Shown in pieces: positions 15,541-25,800 of a DNA stretch of 64,000 nt. Numbering within the stretch: the first letter of the stretch is position 1; each line of letters starts with the position of its first letter. The notes under the pieces are model-generated. The model worked only from the letters and a program-made list of their open reading frames with translations. It did no database searches and had not been told where the DNA came from. Source of the DNA: Chitinivibrionales bacterium (GTDB lineage: Bacteria; Fibrobacterota; Chitinivibrionia; Chitinivibrionales; JANQEN01); NCBI GenBank assembly GCA_028278335.1, contig JANQEN010000063.1, positions 18,497 through 82,496 on the forward strand, read 5' to 3'. Made by a program: the position numbers and the translations under genes.

Positions 15541-16782
15541 CTAATCTTGTAAGCTGCGTGTTACCATTCCAGACCGCAATTTTGGCTCAAACCAAGTTGA
15601 TTTAGGCGGCATAACTTCCCCGCTGTCAGCAACACTCATCAATTGGTTTATACTGGTTGGGTAAAGTGCAAAGGCAACCCGCATATCTTCATTGCATCGT
15701 TTTTCTAATTCCTTTGTTCCACGGATACCACCAATAAAATCGATTCGCTTATTAGTGCGAATATCCTGTAAATCAAGAACCGGCTCTAAGAGGTTCTTCT
15801 GAAGAATCGAAACATCTAAACTGAGGACTGGATCATCTGCAGGAAAGGTTCCCTCCTTGGGAACAAGCGAATACCAGGTCCCATCTAAAAGCATGGTAAA
15901 GTGTCCCACACGTAATGGAGTTGGATCATTGGTCTGCTCAACGGAAAAACGCTCGGAAACTTTTGCGATAAATTCATTGGGTGACATATTATTGATGTCT
16001 TTGACTGCGCGAAAATAGCCAAGAATCTGTAGTTGGTTATCAGGAAAGGTAACTGCTAAAAAGTAGTTGTAAAGCTCATTTCCTGTGTGATCCTCATTAT
16101 TTTGACGACGTGCATTTCTTACTCGAAAGGCTGCAGCACTGCGATGATGACCATCGGCAACATACATGGCGTCAACCCTTTTAAAATTATCCACAATAGT
16201 TTGAACATCATCGGGATTCGAGACTACCCACATAACGTGGCGAATTCCATCCTCTGCAGTAAAATCATAGTTTGGCTCATTTGCTTTACAGATCGATTCT
16301 AAATGGAGATCAACCGCTTCATTTGCATGGTAGGACAGCATGACAGGACCGGTATTGGCATTGAGCACGTCCACATGATGAGCCCGATCATCTTCCTTAT
16401 CAGGACGAGTAAACTCATGCTTTTTTATAAGTCCCTGATCATACTCTTCAACACTGGCGCCAATCATAAGACCCCGTTGAGTATGGTCACCCATGGTTAT
16501 TTCATATATATAAAAGCAGGGAGTTTCATCTTGTATTAGAACACCTTCCTGAACAAAGTTTTGTAAGACATAGGCGCTTTTTTGATACACCTCTTCACTA
16601 TGGGGATCAACCTCTCTATCGAAGTTGGTTTCAGCCTTAACAACGCGAAGATAGCTGTAGGGATTGTTTTCTGCCAATACTTTAGCTTCCTTTGAGTTAA
16701 GTACGTCATAGGGTGGCGACGCTACTTTCTGAACAAGCTCGGCTCTTGGTCGAATCCCTCTGAAAGGTTGAATATCAGCCAT
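15541..16782 (-). CDS. DUF1015 family protein linked to serine biosynthesis
   Basis: 413 residues. Begins IQPFRGIRPRAELVQKVASPPYDVL, diagnostic of DUF1015, and has the conserved YVADGHHRSAAA and GLMIGASVEEYD motifs. The ADGHHR motif resembles the catalytic loop of ParB/SerK-type nucleotide-using enzymes. It is the first gene of the serA-serC block, where no serB phosphoserine phosphatase is visible, so a role in phosphoserine/serine interconversion is a reasonable inference but not shown here. GAGGGAACCT precedes the ATG. Confidence 0.9.
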   Translation of the reverse strand: MADIQPFRGIRPRAELVQKVASPPYDVLNSKEAKVLAENNPYSYLRVVKAETNFDREVDPHSEEVYQKSAYVLQNFVQEGVLIQDETPCFYIYEITMGDHTQRGLMIGASVEEYDQGLIKKHEFTRPDKEDDRAHHVDVLNANTGPVMLSYHANEAVDLHLESICKANEPNYDFTAEDGIRHVMWVVSNPDDVQTIVDNFKRVDAMYVADGHHRSAAAFRVRNARRQNNEDHTGNELYNYFLAVTFPDNQLQILGYFRAVKDINNMSPNEFIAKVSERFSVEQTNDPTPLRVGHFTMLLDGTWYSLVPKEGTFPADDPVLSLDVSILQKNLLEPVLDLQDIRTNKRIDFIGGIRGTKELEKRCNEDMRVAFALYPTSINQLMSVADSGEVMPPKSTWFEPKLRSGMVTRSLQD

Positions 16783-17793
16783 AGGTTCCCTCTTTTCTGT
16801 TAAGTGAATAACAAAATTATCGATTTAATTTTCAATGGTGGGTAGGCAAATTGCTTTGGCAATAAAGAAATTAGATATCTCTTAGTAATGATGAAGGCTA
16901 TAGTTCTTCTGTTCATGCTAGGTATTAAACTTTCATCCAATCTTAAGCTCACTCACGGGTTGGTTTTTCTGAGTGATTACTTTAGTACTGAACAGCTTTG
17001 CTGCTCTTAGAAATCTAAATTTCCTTTCATACAATACTGTATGAAGCCATTTTTATTCTCTTATACCACTAACTGCTTAGTCGTACATCGGCCCCTTTTT
17101 ACTACTCTCAATCCTCTATAAAAATCGTATTGAAAAATATTAAAAAAATCAAATAGGCAACATGAAAAGTTTATTTTTTTTAGGTTTATTCACACATTAT
17201 TTATACAACATTCATAAGTTTGCAATATCTTTTCTCTATTTAAAATTCACCATATAATTCCAATTATCACCAATTGTCCTTCGGCAAATTTCCGGTAACC
17301 TCCCTTAGAAAATCCCTGCCAATGCAATTAAACCTCATTTTTCCTAGTTTTTCCTTATACTTCAATTTTCAATTTTACCCAAGTTCAATCTTGGGATAGT
17401 GTCTCATTTTCAATTCTGATCAATAAATATTGAAAGGGATTAACAGAGATATCTAAAATTTTATTTTGGGTTAATTCTTTGCAAATTGCAGTTTTGACGA
17501 ATTTCCCTATTTTTATATCCTTATTAAAGTCTTATAATTTTACCTATAATTATTACGTTTAACGAAATATTTTCAGAGCATATCTATACATTGATTAATA
17601 ATGAATCATAGCAACCAATCAATCCTTAGATAAATAATTATTCAAAACTCCCTTATAACAGTAAATCTTTTAAATATTTAATCACATTAAATTATATCGA
17701 AAATAATAGGTGGTTTCTCTTTTTCTGTCATTCCATATCAACTATATTCTTTTTATAAAATCATCACGGATATCTTAAGTGAAGTGAGGGTAC
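16783..17793. other. Long AT-rich gene-free divergent region
   Basis: About 1 kb between divergent genes, with many stop codons in all frames. Apart from the dyad at 17025-17046 I see no repeat family, RNA gene or clear promoter. It should contain start sites for the DUF1015-serC-serA block and for the rightward genes from 17794. Confidence 0.5.
17025..17046. promoter_or_regulatory. Perfect 8-bp dyad, possible operator
   Basis: TTCATACA-ATAC-TGTATGAA, half-sites separated by four bases. It lies about 240 bp upstream of the DUF1015 gene start, the size and symmetry of a dimeric repressor site. No T-tract follows, so a terminator is less likely. Confidence 0.45.
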
Positions 17794-17988
17794 ATGAAAG
17801 CATCAAAAGAGTGGGGGTATTGCAGTTGCGAGTGCGGAAACAAAATTATGCCTGGCGATGAGATGGTTAATGTGGACGGCTTTCTCTTTCTTGCAGGTCA
17901 TGAAGAAAACAAACGAACTCGCTTTACAAAAACCATTAAAAAAGAGAAAAAACCTACCTACAAACCTAATGACAATGTAGAGAAATAA
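17794..17988 (+). CDS. Small Cys-containing protein, possibly zinc-binding
   Basis: 64 residues. The N-terminal YCSCECGNKIMPGDEMVNVDG has a CxCxC pattern plus Gly turns, as in short zinc-binding knuckles; the C-terminal half is basic and Lys-rich. GAGGGT is well placed before the ATG and it ends 3 bp before the next gene, which supports real translation and co-transcription with the oxidoreductase. Function unknown. Confidence 0.6.
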   Translation: MKASKEWGYCSCECGNKIMPGDEMVNVDGFLFLAGHEENKRTRFTKTIKKEKKPTYKPNDNVEK

Positions 17989-17991
17989 TCT

Positions 17992-19530
17992 ATGACAAAC
18001 AATAAATCGAATGATTATGATGTGGTCGTAATTGGAGCGGGTTTAGGAGGACTTTTTGCTGGTGCTAAGCTTGCTAAGGAGGGCAAACGGGTATTAGTTG
18101 TTGAGCAGCATAGCATACCCGGTGGCTATGCAACACAATTTAAGAGAAAGGGTTTTGTTTTTGAAGCAGGGTTGCATGCCTGGGATGGCTTGTTTAGCGA
18201 TACCAATCCAAATCTTGCAATTCTTGATGATCTGAACATTCGTGACAACCTCTCCTTTGTTCGATTACCCGAATTTTATCATGTTCAGAGAGGTGACCTT
18301 GGTTTTACGTTGGCCGATGATATTGCCCTAGCAGAAAAAGAGCTGTGCCAACGTTTTCCTCGCGAACCGAAAGCCATTAAACGATATATGGAGCTTCTTG
18401 TGCGATTGCGCAAGGAGATCCTCAATTTTCCCATAACACCGGGCAAAACTCTAGCCATGTTACCCCTAGCACCTATTCTATATCCAACTATCCTTAAAAA
18501 TATTTTCTCGACACTTCACAATTTCTTAGACCGATTAACTAACAATGAAGATTTAAAACTGATTTTATCGGCAAACACAGCCTACTATCATACGGACCCT
18601 AAAAAATACGCCTTACTCCATTATGGAGGCGCTCAAAGTATCTATCTCTCAGGAGGTTGTGCTTATATTAAGGGAGGTTCCTATAAATTAGCTCAATATG
18701 TAAGCTCCTTTATTGAAAGTCATGGTGGTACAGTTCTATTTAATACTTCGGCAACAAAAATACCCTTCCGCAATAGTGCAATTTCAGGAGTGACCATGCA
18801 GTCTACTCGTGATTCCTCCCAGATAAATGAAGTTTCCTGTGAGGTCGTTGTTGCCAATGCAAACATGCCCACGGTTATCAACTCACTTCTGCCAAAGGAG
18901 AAGAGTGCAAAGCTTCAAAAACGATTTGGCACCTACCAATTAAGCCACTCTGCCTTTTGCATTTATCTGGGACTAAAAAAGCCACTCCATACTATTGGTA
19001 ATAATCGCTATTGTGCCTTTATTCTTCCCAAAGAACTTACTCGCTTTTCTGATCTTGGGCATCATAATACTACAAAGGATTATACTAAAAAAATCATCTC
19101 CTTGGTTGATTATAGTCTGATCGAGGCAAATCTCAACGAAGATAATGCACCCACCGCATCAGTCATGGTTGTAGATGAAATAGATCAATGGGAAGGTCTC
19201 TCCCCTTCTGAATACAAGGAAAAAAAGGAGAGGGTTGCTGACAGCCTCATGAAAGAGATGGAAAACTATTTACCTGGGATAAGCCAATTAGTTGCGCATC
19301 GGGAAATAGCTACACCCAAAACATTTGAACGGTATACCTTAAATCCTGGTGGCTGTATTTATGGGTATGCCCAGAGTGTAAACCAAATTGGACCAAAACG
19401 TCCCAACATATACTCTTCAATTCCCGGTCTCTATTTTGCATCGGCCTGGACAAAACCGGGTGGTGGTTTATCACCAGTGTCAAAATCAGGATATACTGCA
19501 GCCTGCCAAATTTTAAAAAAGTATTCCTGA
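17992..19530 (+). CDS. Phytoene desaturase / carotenoid isomerase-like FAD oxidoreductase
   Basis: 512 residues. N-terminal FAD dinucleotide motif VVVIGAGLGGLFAGAKLAKEG (about 11-31), then VVEQHSIPGGYATQFKRKGF and FEAGLHAWDG, as in CrtI/CrtISO and retinol-saturase-type enzymes. The C-terminal FAD site reads PGLYFASAWTKPGGGLSPVSKSG. There is no other carotenoid gene in the window, so the substrate is open; polyene lipids or quinones are possible. Paired with the small Cys protein upstream; recC follows after 46 bp. Confidence 0.85.
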   Translation: MTNNKSNDYDVVVIGAGLGGLFAGAKLAKEGKRVLVVEQHSIPGGYATQFKRKGFVFEAGLHAWDGLFSDTNPNLAILDDLNIRDNLSFVRLPEFYHVQRGDLGFTLADDIALAEKELCQRFPREPKAIKRYMELLVRLRKEILNFPITPGKTLAMLPLAPILYPTILKNIFSTLHNFLDRLTNNEDLKLILSANTAYYHTDPKKYALLHYGGAQSIYLSGGCAYIKGGSYKLAQYVSSFIESHGGTVLFNTSATKIPFRNSAISGVTMQSTRDSSQINEVSCEVVVANANMPTVINSLLPKEKSAKLQKRFGTYQLSHSAFCIYLGLKKPLHTIGNNRYCAFILPKELTRFSDLGHHNTTKDYTKKIISLVDYSLIEANLNEDNAPTASVMVVDEIDQWEGLSPSEYKEKKERVADSLMKEMENYLPGISQLVAHREIATPKTFERYTLNPGGCIYGYAQSVNQIGPKRPNIYSSIPGLYFASAWTKPGGGLSPVSKSGYTAACQILKKYS

Positions 19531-19576
19531 TTGAATGTCCATTTTTAAATGCGTCGGTTAATTATTTTACTCTTCT

Positions 19577-22500
19577 ATGTCAGGAATACAGCTTTATACC
19601 AGTAATCAGTTAGAACAGCTCACAGAGCAACTGGTTGCAATGATCTCAAGAGAGCCTCTTCCGCCAATGGAGTCTGAGATTATTGCTATTCCCTCTGGAG
19701 GGATGGAACGGTACATTTCCTTTGCCCTGGCAGAAAAGCTTTCGGTTTGTGCCCATGTATCATTTCCCTTTCCCAAAGCACTAATTCAGTCAATTTACAA
19801 ATTAATTTTTCCTGAGATGTGTGACTGGTCGCTCTATCAAAGAGAAATGATGACCTGGAAAATCATGGAGCTGCTCCCCTCTTTATACAATGAATCCAGC
19901 TTCAGCACTCTAAAATCGTATCTACAATCAGACGTTGCGCAAAACAGATTGTTTGAACTCTCTCTAAAAATTGCCGACCTCTTTGATCAATATCTGATTT
20001 TTAGACCAGACATGCTTTTACAATGGGACCAAGGCAAGGAGAAGCGTGGTAACAATGAGCAATGGCAGGCTATTCTTTGGCGAGCCCTTGTTGACTCCTT
20101 TGAAATAAGACATCAGGCGCAATTACAAAAAGACCTCTTTGCAAAGCTTAGCCAAAGGGGCTCCTTTACCAATCTACCATCTCGGATATCACTTTTTGGC
20201 ATATCCTATCTCCCACCACAATACCTTCGAATTCTAGATGCACTGGCACAGCATTGCTCCATATATCTCTTTAGCATTAATCCCTGTAAACACTTTTGGG
20301 ACGATATTATTTCATCAAAAAAATTATCAAAGGTGTCTGTCAAACAGGCCACCTCTATCCAGCAAGATCTTTTTCTTCATTATGAAACCGGAAACCGTCT
20401 ACTCTCTTCCCTTGGTAGCTACGGAAAGGAATACTTTTCCCTATTGCATGACCTTGACTGTGAAGAAGAGAGCCATCATATAGACCCAAGGGAGAATTCT
20501 CTTTTATCAACAATTCAAGGGAACATTTTAAATCTCTATGAGCAAAAATCACCCAAACCAATTGACCTAAGCGACGATTCTATCCAAATTCATAATTGTC
20601 ACAATGCACTTCGAGAAATTGAAGTGTTACACGATACAATTCTAGCGCAATTTGATAAGGATAGCTCTCTGGCTCCCCACGACATTATTGTTATGTCTCC
20701 CGATTTGGACCACTATGCTCCCTATGTTGAAGCGGTTTTTAAAACTCCTTCAACTGCGGAAGCCTATGTTCCCTATACCATTGCAGATACTCACACCCAA
20801 AACGATAGCCGAGTCATTCAAGACTTTTTTGAGCTCACTACCATTGGTGAAAAAAGATTTAGTGCTACTGCACTCTTCTCTCTTTTGGAATCACCAATTA
20901 TACAGGAGACATTGGGAATCGATCAAGAGGAGCTCCAACGCATCCGTCAATGGATAGAACAAACAGGAATTCGCTGGGGCATTGATGGCACCCATCGCAA
21001 GGAGATCGGACTGCCAGAACAGCATGAGAATACCTGGTATGCAGGCTTAGATCAACTGTTCCTTGGTTTTGCCATGGAACCCCAGAAACAGGAATTATTT
21101 AAGGGAATTATACCAAACATTTCTATTGATGAAGGTGATACTCCCCTCTTGGAAAAGCTCACCTGGTTTATTGAAAAGCTTATCTACTTTTCCAAAGAGT
21201 TAGAGACCGATCGTCCTCTATCAGCTTGGAGCGATCTATTACTCACCTTTATATCTACCTTTTTAAAGGGAGCACAATCATCCTCTCAATCAATCGAACT
21301 TTTGCGCAAACACATTCTTTCACTAAATGAACAGGGTTCTGCTGTATCATTTTCGTTACCCCTATCCTTTTCTGTGATAAGGGAGTTTTTACAAAGGGGA
21401 CTCTCAAAAAAGCAGTATGGGAGTGGATTTATCACCGGTGGAGTAACCTTTTGCACCCTACTCCCCATGCGTAACATCCCCTTTAAAGTGGTTTGCCTTA
21501 TTGGCATGAACCATGCGACTTTTCCTCGAAAAGAGAGAAGTACCAGCTTTAATGTAATGCATTCAAATCCACTCATTGGTGATCGTTCTTTGCGAAAAGA
21601 GGATCGGTACTGTTTTTTAGAGGCACTACTTTCAGCCCGTCAAACCTTTATTATCATCTATCAGGGCAGAAATTGTTCTGATAACAGTATTATACAACCG
21701 GCTACTCCGGTAACCGAATTGATCGACTATATTCAAAAAAACTTTTCCATAGATTCTCATACCGATGCGTCTATTGTCAACCACATTACCTGGAAACATA
21801 GACTTAATGCCTTTAGTGAGGAATACTTTTTACCAACTTCACATAAGTATTTCAGCTATTCCAAAGCAAATTTTGAAGCGACCCAAAAGCAAAGCTTGGC
21901 ACATACACCACAGAAGATCACACCAATTTCTGTTCCCCTTGAATCTCCTGTAAAAACAATATCTCTTCAACAACTGTGCGCCTTTTTCTTTCACCCAGTG
22001 AAACATTTTTTAAAAAATCAACTGGGAATCTTTCCACCCCAAATCACCGACTCACTCCGCGATGAAGAACCCTTTACTCTTGAGGGTTTATCCTCCTATA
22101 CCTTAAATGAGTTTTTAATCTCCCAGAGGATTAATGATGCACCGACAAAGGAATCCTACGAATACGTCAAGTCCTTAGGGATGTTACCTCACGGAGAAGC
22201 TGGTCGTACTCTTTTTCAATCATCTCTTCAGGAGGCCGACTTTTTTGTATCAGCCCTACAATCATCCCAACCTCTTCAAAATGTGGCTATAGACAAAAGC
22301 GTCTCTCTAAGCATTGACGACTTGTCCCTTACTGGTAACTTCTCCCATATCACCGAGCAGGGCCCTCTGCTTTTTAGAACAGGAAGAATCCGTGCAAAAG
22401 ACCGTATTTGGTTGTGGCTTCATCATCTTATCTATTGTGCTACCACTGATGGATCCTGCGTAAGCACCTTTATCAGTAAAGAGAGCTCCGATTCAATCAA

Positions 22501-22831
22501 AAGCGTTCAATTTCAGCGAATAGATGGGGCAACACAATATTTAAGGGAGCTTATTACTCTGTATAAGGCAGGTATGAGCCTACCACTCCCTTTCTATCCA
22601 GAAACATCCTTTGCCTTTGCCCGCTCACATTGTAAAGGCAACTCTGCAGAAAATTCACTTAGATACGCTGAACAATCCTGGTTTGGTACAGATTATTTAC
22701 GTGGCGAGAGAAATGATCCCTATTATCGGATTTATCCTGGAAAGAGCATTGACTACAATGACTCCTTTATGGAACATGCCCAGGTGATGTTTAGGCCCAT
22801 TCTTCAAAATGCGCAGGAGTCCTCTTTGTGA
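19577..22831 (+). CDS. recC: Exodeoxyribonuclease V subunit RecC
   Basis: 1084 residues, the usual length for RecC. Recognised by the N-terminus IQLYTSNQLEQLTEQL, IIAIPSGGMERYIS (the degenerate helicase motif I region), DIIVMSPDLDHYAPYVEAVF and TFCTLLPMRNIPFKVVCLIG followed by FPRKE. RecC scaffolds RecB, splits the duplex and reads Chi. It overlaps recB by four bases (GTGA), so the subunits are made together. Confidence 0.93.
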   Translation: MSGIQLYTSNQLEQLTEQLVAMISREPLPPMESEIIAIPSGGMERYISFALAEKLSVCAHVSFPFPKALIQSIYKLIFPEMCDWSLYQREMMTWKIMELLPSLYNESSFSTLKSYLQSDVAQNRLFELSLKIADLFDQYLIFRPDMLLQWDQGKEKRGNNEQWQAILWRALVDSFEIRHQAQLQKDLFAKLSQRGSFTNLPSRISLFGISYLPPQYLRILDALAQHCSIYLFSINPCKHFWDDIISSKKLSKVSVKQATSIQQDLFLHYETGNRLLSSLGSYGKEYFSLLHDLDCEEESHHIDPRENSLLSTIQGNILNLYEQKSPKPIDLSDDSIQIHNCHNALREIEVLHDTILAQFDKDSSLAPHDIIVMSPDLDHYAPYVEAVFKTPSTAEAYVPYTIADTHTQNDSRVIQDFFELTTIGEKRFSATALFSLLESPIIQETLGIDQEELQRIRQWIEQTGIRWGIDGTHRKEIGLPEQHENTWYAGLDQLFLGFAMEPQKQELFKGIIPNISIDEGDTPLLEKLTWFIEKLIYFSKELETDRPLSAWSDLLLTFISTFLKGAQSSSQSIELLRKHILSLNEQGSAVSFSLPLSFSVIREFLQRGLSKKQYGSGFITGGVTFCTLLPMRNIPFKVVCLIGMNHATFPRKERSTSFNVMHSNPLIGDRSLRKEDRYCFLEALLSARQTFIIIYQGRNCSDNSIIQPATPVTELIDYIQKNFSIDSHTDASIVNHITWKHRLNAFSEEYFLPTSHKYFSYSKANFEATQKQSLAHTPQKITPISVPLESPVKTISLQQLCAFFFHPVKHFLKNQLGIFPPQITDSLRDEEPFTLEGLSSYTLNEFLISQRINDAPTKESYEYVKSLGMLPHGEAGRTLFQSSLQEADFFVSALQSSQPLQNVAIDKSVSLSIDDLSLTGNFSHITEQGPLLFRTGRIRAKDRIWLWLHHLIYCATTDGSCVSTFISKESSDSIKSVQFQRIDGATQYLRELITLYKAGMSLPLPFYPETSFAFARSHCKGNSAENSLRYAEQSWFGTDYLRGERNDPYYRIYPGKSIDYNDSFMEHAQVMFRPILQNAQESSL

Positions 22832-25800
22832 ACACCTTTAATCTTATCACCTGTCCTTTACAAGGGACGCATTGCATCTCTGCTGGCGCAGGAACCGGAA
22901 AGACCTATGCCATCGCCCACCTAGTCTTACGACTACTTTTAGAGTGTGAACTTCCTTTGGACTCTATTTTGGTAGTGACCTTTACCGAGGCTGCCACTGA
23001 AGAGCTACAGGATAGGATTCGACAACTACTTGGGGAGGCACTTACCTGTCTTGACAATCCCTCAAACTGTACAAATGATAATTTACTGGCAATCATAACT
23101 AAGCAGCGCCAAAGCAAACAGGTAACCTCTATACGTAACCTGTTGGAACGAGCACTCTACTCCTTTGATGAATCTTCTGTCTGTACCATCCATAGTTTTT
23201 GTCATCGCATACTTAATGACAATGCCTTTGAAAGCAATGTCTCTTTTGATACAGAGTTAGTACCCAATCAAGATGTGCTTATTAGAAAGGCTGTTATTGA
23301 CTTCTGGCGACTTCTTATTGACAAAGAGTCTCCACTCTTTATTCGATTTTTATTGGAGAGCAACTGGAACCCAAAACGTTGCTTTGATCTCGTATATAAT
23401 CGGTTAGGCCAGATCGATATAACCGTAACACCACAGAGGATTGAGTGTGACACAACTCAACAGGAGAATCATTTCTTAAAGGCCTTTCAGGTTGTATCTA
23501 AGATGTGGGCCCACGAAAAAGAGGCCATTGAGCAGCTTCTTCTTACCAGTAACTCTCTCAGTCGCATCAAATACAATATAAAAAGAGTTCCCCTACACAT
23601 TCGTGCCATGGATACCTATCTAAAAAATGATCTGGCAACACCAAGTCTCTTCCCCTCCTTTGTCCGGTTTACTGCATCAGCAATTGTGGATGCTACAAAA
23701 AAGAGATGTGACCCGATAGTGCATCCCTTTTTTGACCTCTGTGAAACAGTACATGCCAATGCTCAAGAGTTACAGAAGGTCCTGCAAGCCAAGTTAGTTC
23801 AAACAAAGATTAATCTCTTCTCCTATGTAAAAGATCAATTAGATAAAAACAAACATGAGAGTAACCTCTGTACCTTTGATGATCTTCTTATCAATCTTTA
23901 TCAAGCACTCCATCACGGAAAAAGTAGCGCTCTTAGTACATTTATCAAGAGTAAATACACAGCAGCTCTGATTGATGAATTTCAAGATACCGACCCAACT
24001 CAATATGCCATATTTAATGCACTTTTTTCCAATAGCCATGTACCCTTATTCCTGATTGGTGATCCTAAACAGGCGATTTACAGCTTTCGAGGAGCAGATA
24101 TCTTCACCTTCTTTAAGGCAACAGAGCAATCACCCAAGACTAACCAACACACTCTTTCAACAAATTATCGTTCACACCAACGCTTGATAAAAGCTTTCAA
24201 TACCCTCTTTGCCCAGCATAGAGATACCTTTATCTATCCAGAGATTCCCTATCATACTCTTGACACACCAGACTCATTGCACAGTGATGTTGCTCTGCAC
24301 ATTGCCAACAAACCGATTTGCTCTTCCCTAAAAATTATTTTTTGTAAGAAGAATGAGTCCGATGCAAAACCTATATCTAAAGTGCACGCACAATCACTTA
24401 TTGGTGATGCGATTATAAAGGAAATCATCCTATTACTGAGTAAAGGCTCCATTGCAACTAAAGAAAGCAATAAGTCTGTCACTCCGGAAATGATTGCCAT
24501 TTTAGTACGCACTCGAGCACAAGCTCGATTTCTTAAGGAGATGCTTGCTCAAAACCATATCCCTGCAGTGCTGCACAGTGCTGGCAATATTTTTGACACA
24601 ACAGAGGCTCTCACAATACATACGGTACTCTCTGCTATTGCCCATCCTAAAAACCATGGCACAGTTAAGGCTGCACTCTGTACGACGCTCTTTGACATTG
24701 GTGATACTGCTCTCTTTACTCATGAGGATCAACAGACGATTTTTGAAGAGTATTTTAGCACCTTTCAACGATATTATGATCTTTGGGATCGATTTGGTTT
24801 TGTGCGTATGATGTCGACCCTCTTTGATGAACAACAGGTGCGCCAAAGAGTGTTAGCGAGTTTGGATGGTGAGCGACAGCTGACCAATTTTTTGCACGTG
24901 CAGGATTTGCTTTCCCAGAAGAGTAAAGAGAATCACTTGGCAATGCCGCAACTACTTAACTGGTTTACGCAGCAGTTAGACCCTTCCACACCCCGTCTTG
25001 AAGAGCATGAATTACGCTTAGAAAAGGATGACAGAGCAGTCACCATTGTTACCATGCACAAATCAAAGGGATTGGAATATCCTATAGTTTTTTGTCCCTT
25101 TACTTGGGGTAGCTCGAACATTTCTGATAAGGAAGTTCTCTTTCATAAAAGTGGTCAGCGAATATTTGATGTGGGAAGTGACCAATTCAACGAACACAAA
25201 TCAATGGCTGAAAAAGAGCTTCTTGCAGAAAACATCCGTTTATTCTATGTGGCATGTACCCGCGCAAAATATCGTTGTTATCTCTATTGGGGACGATTTA
25301 GCACTGCCGAAACTTCTGCACCAGCCTTTATTTTTCATCGTCCTTCAACGTGGAACAGTGAGGCTTCCTTAGATGATCTTGAGCGTCATGTGAAATCCTT
25401 AGATGAAGCAGCCCTGTATGCTGACTTAAAGGCGCTGGCAAAAAAATCGGACCAAACCATAGGTATACACTATTGCAATGATGAACCCGCAACAGAACTT
25501 ACCCCACCTATTATTGAAGCTCCTACATTGACTTATAGAACATTTACCCGATCAATTCAACCGGGAAAGCATGTATCAAGTTTTTCCGGGCTTACCCATA
25601 CTACTCCCTCTTCAACACCTTTCTATGAATCCACTTTTTCACCAGCCTCTACCCTTTCGCAAAGAGAGCAGACTCTTAAAAGCATTTTCACCTTTCCCTC
25701 TGGTGCAACCAGTGGATCGATGATACATAGCATATTTGAAAAGTGTGACTTTACTCAAGCAGAATCGGAAGAGACATCAGTACTTGTCACCCAAACTTTA

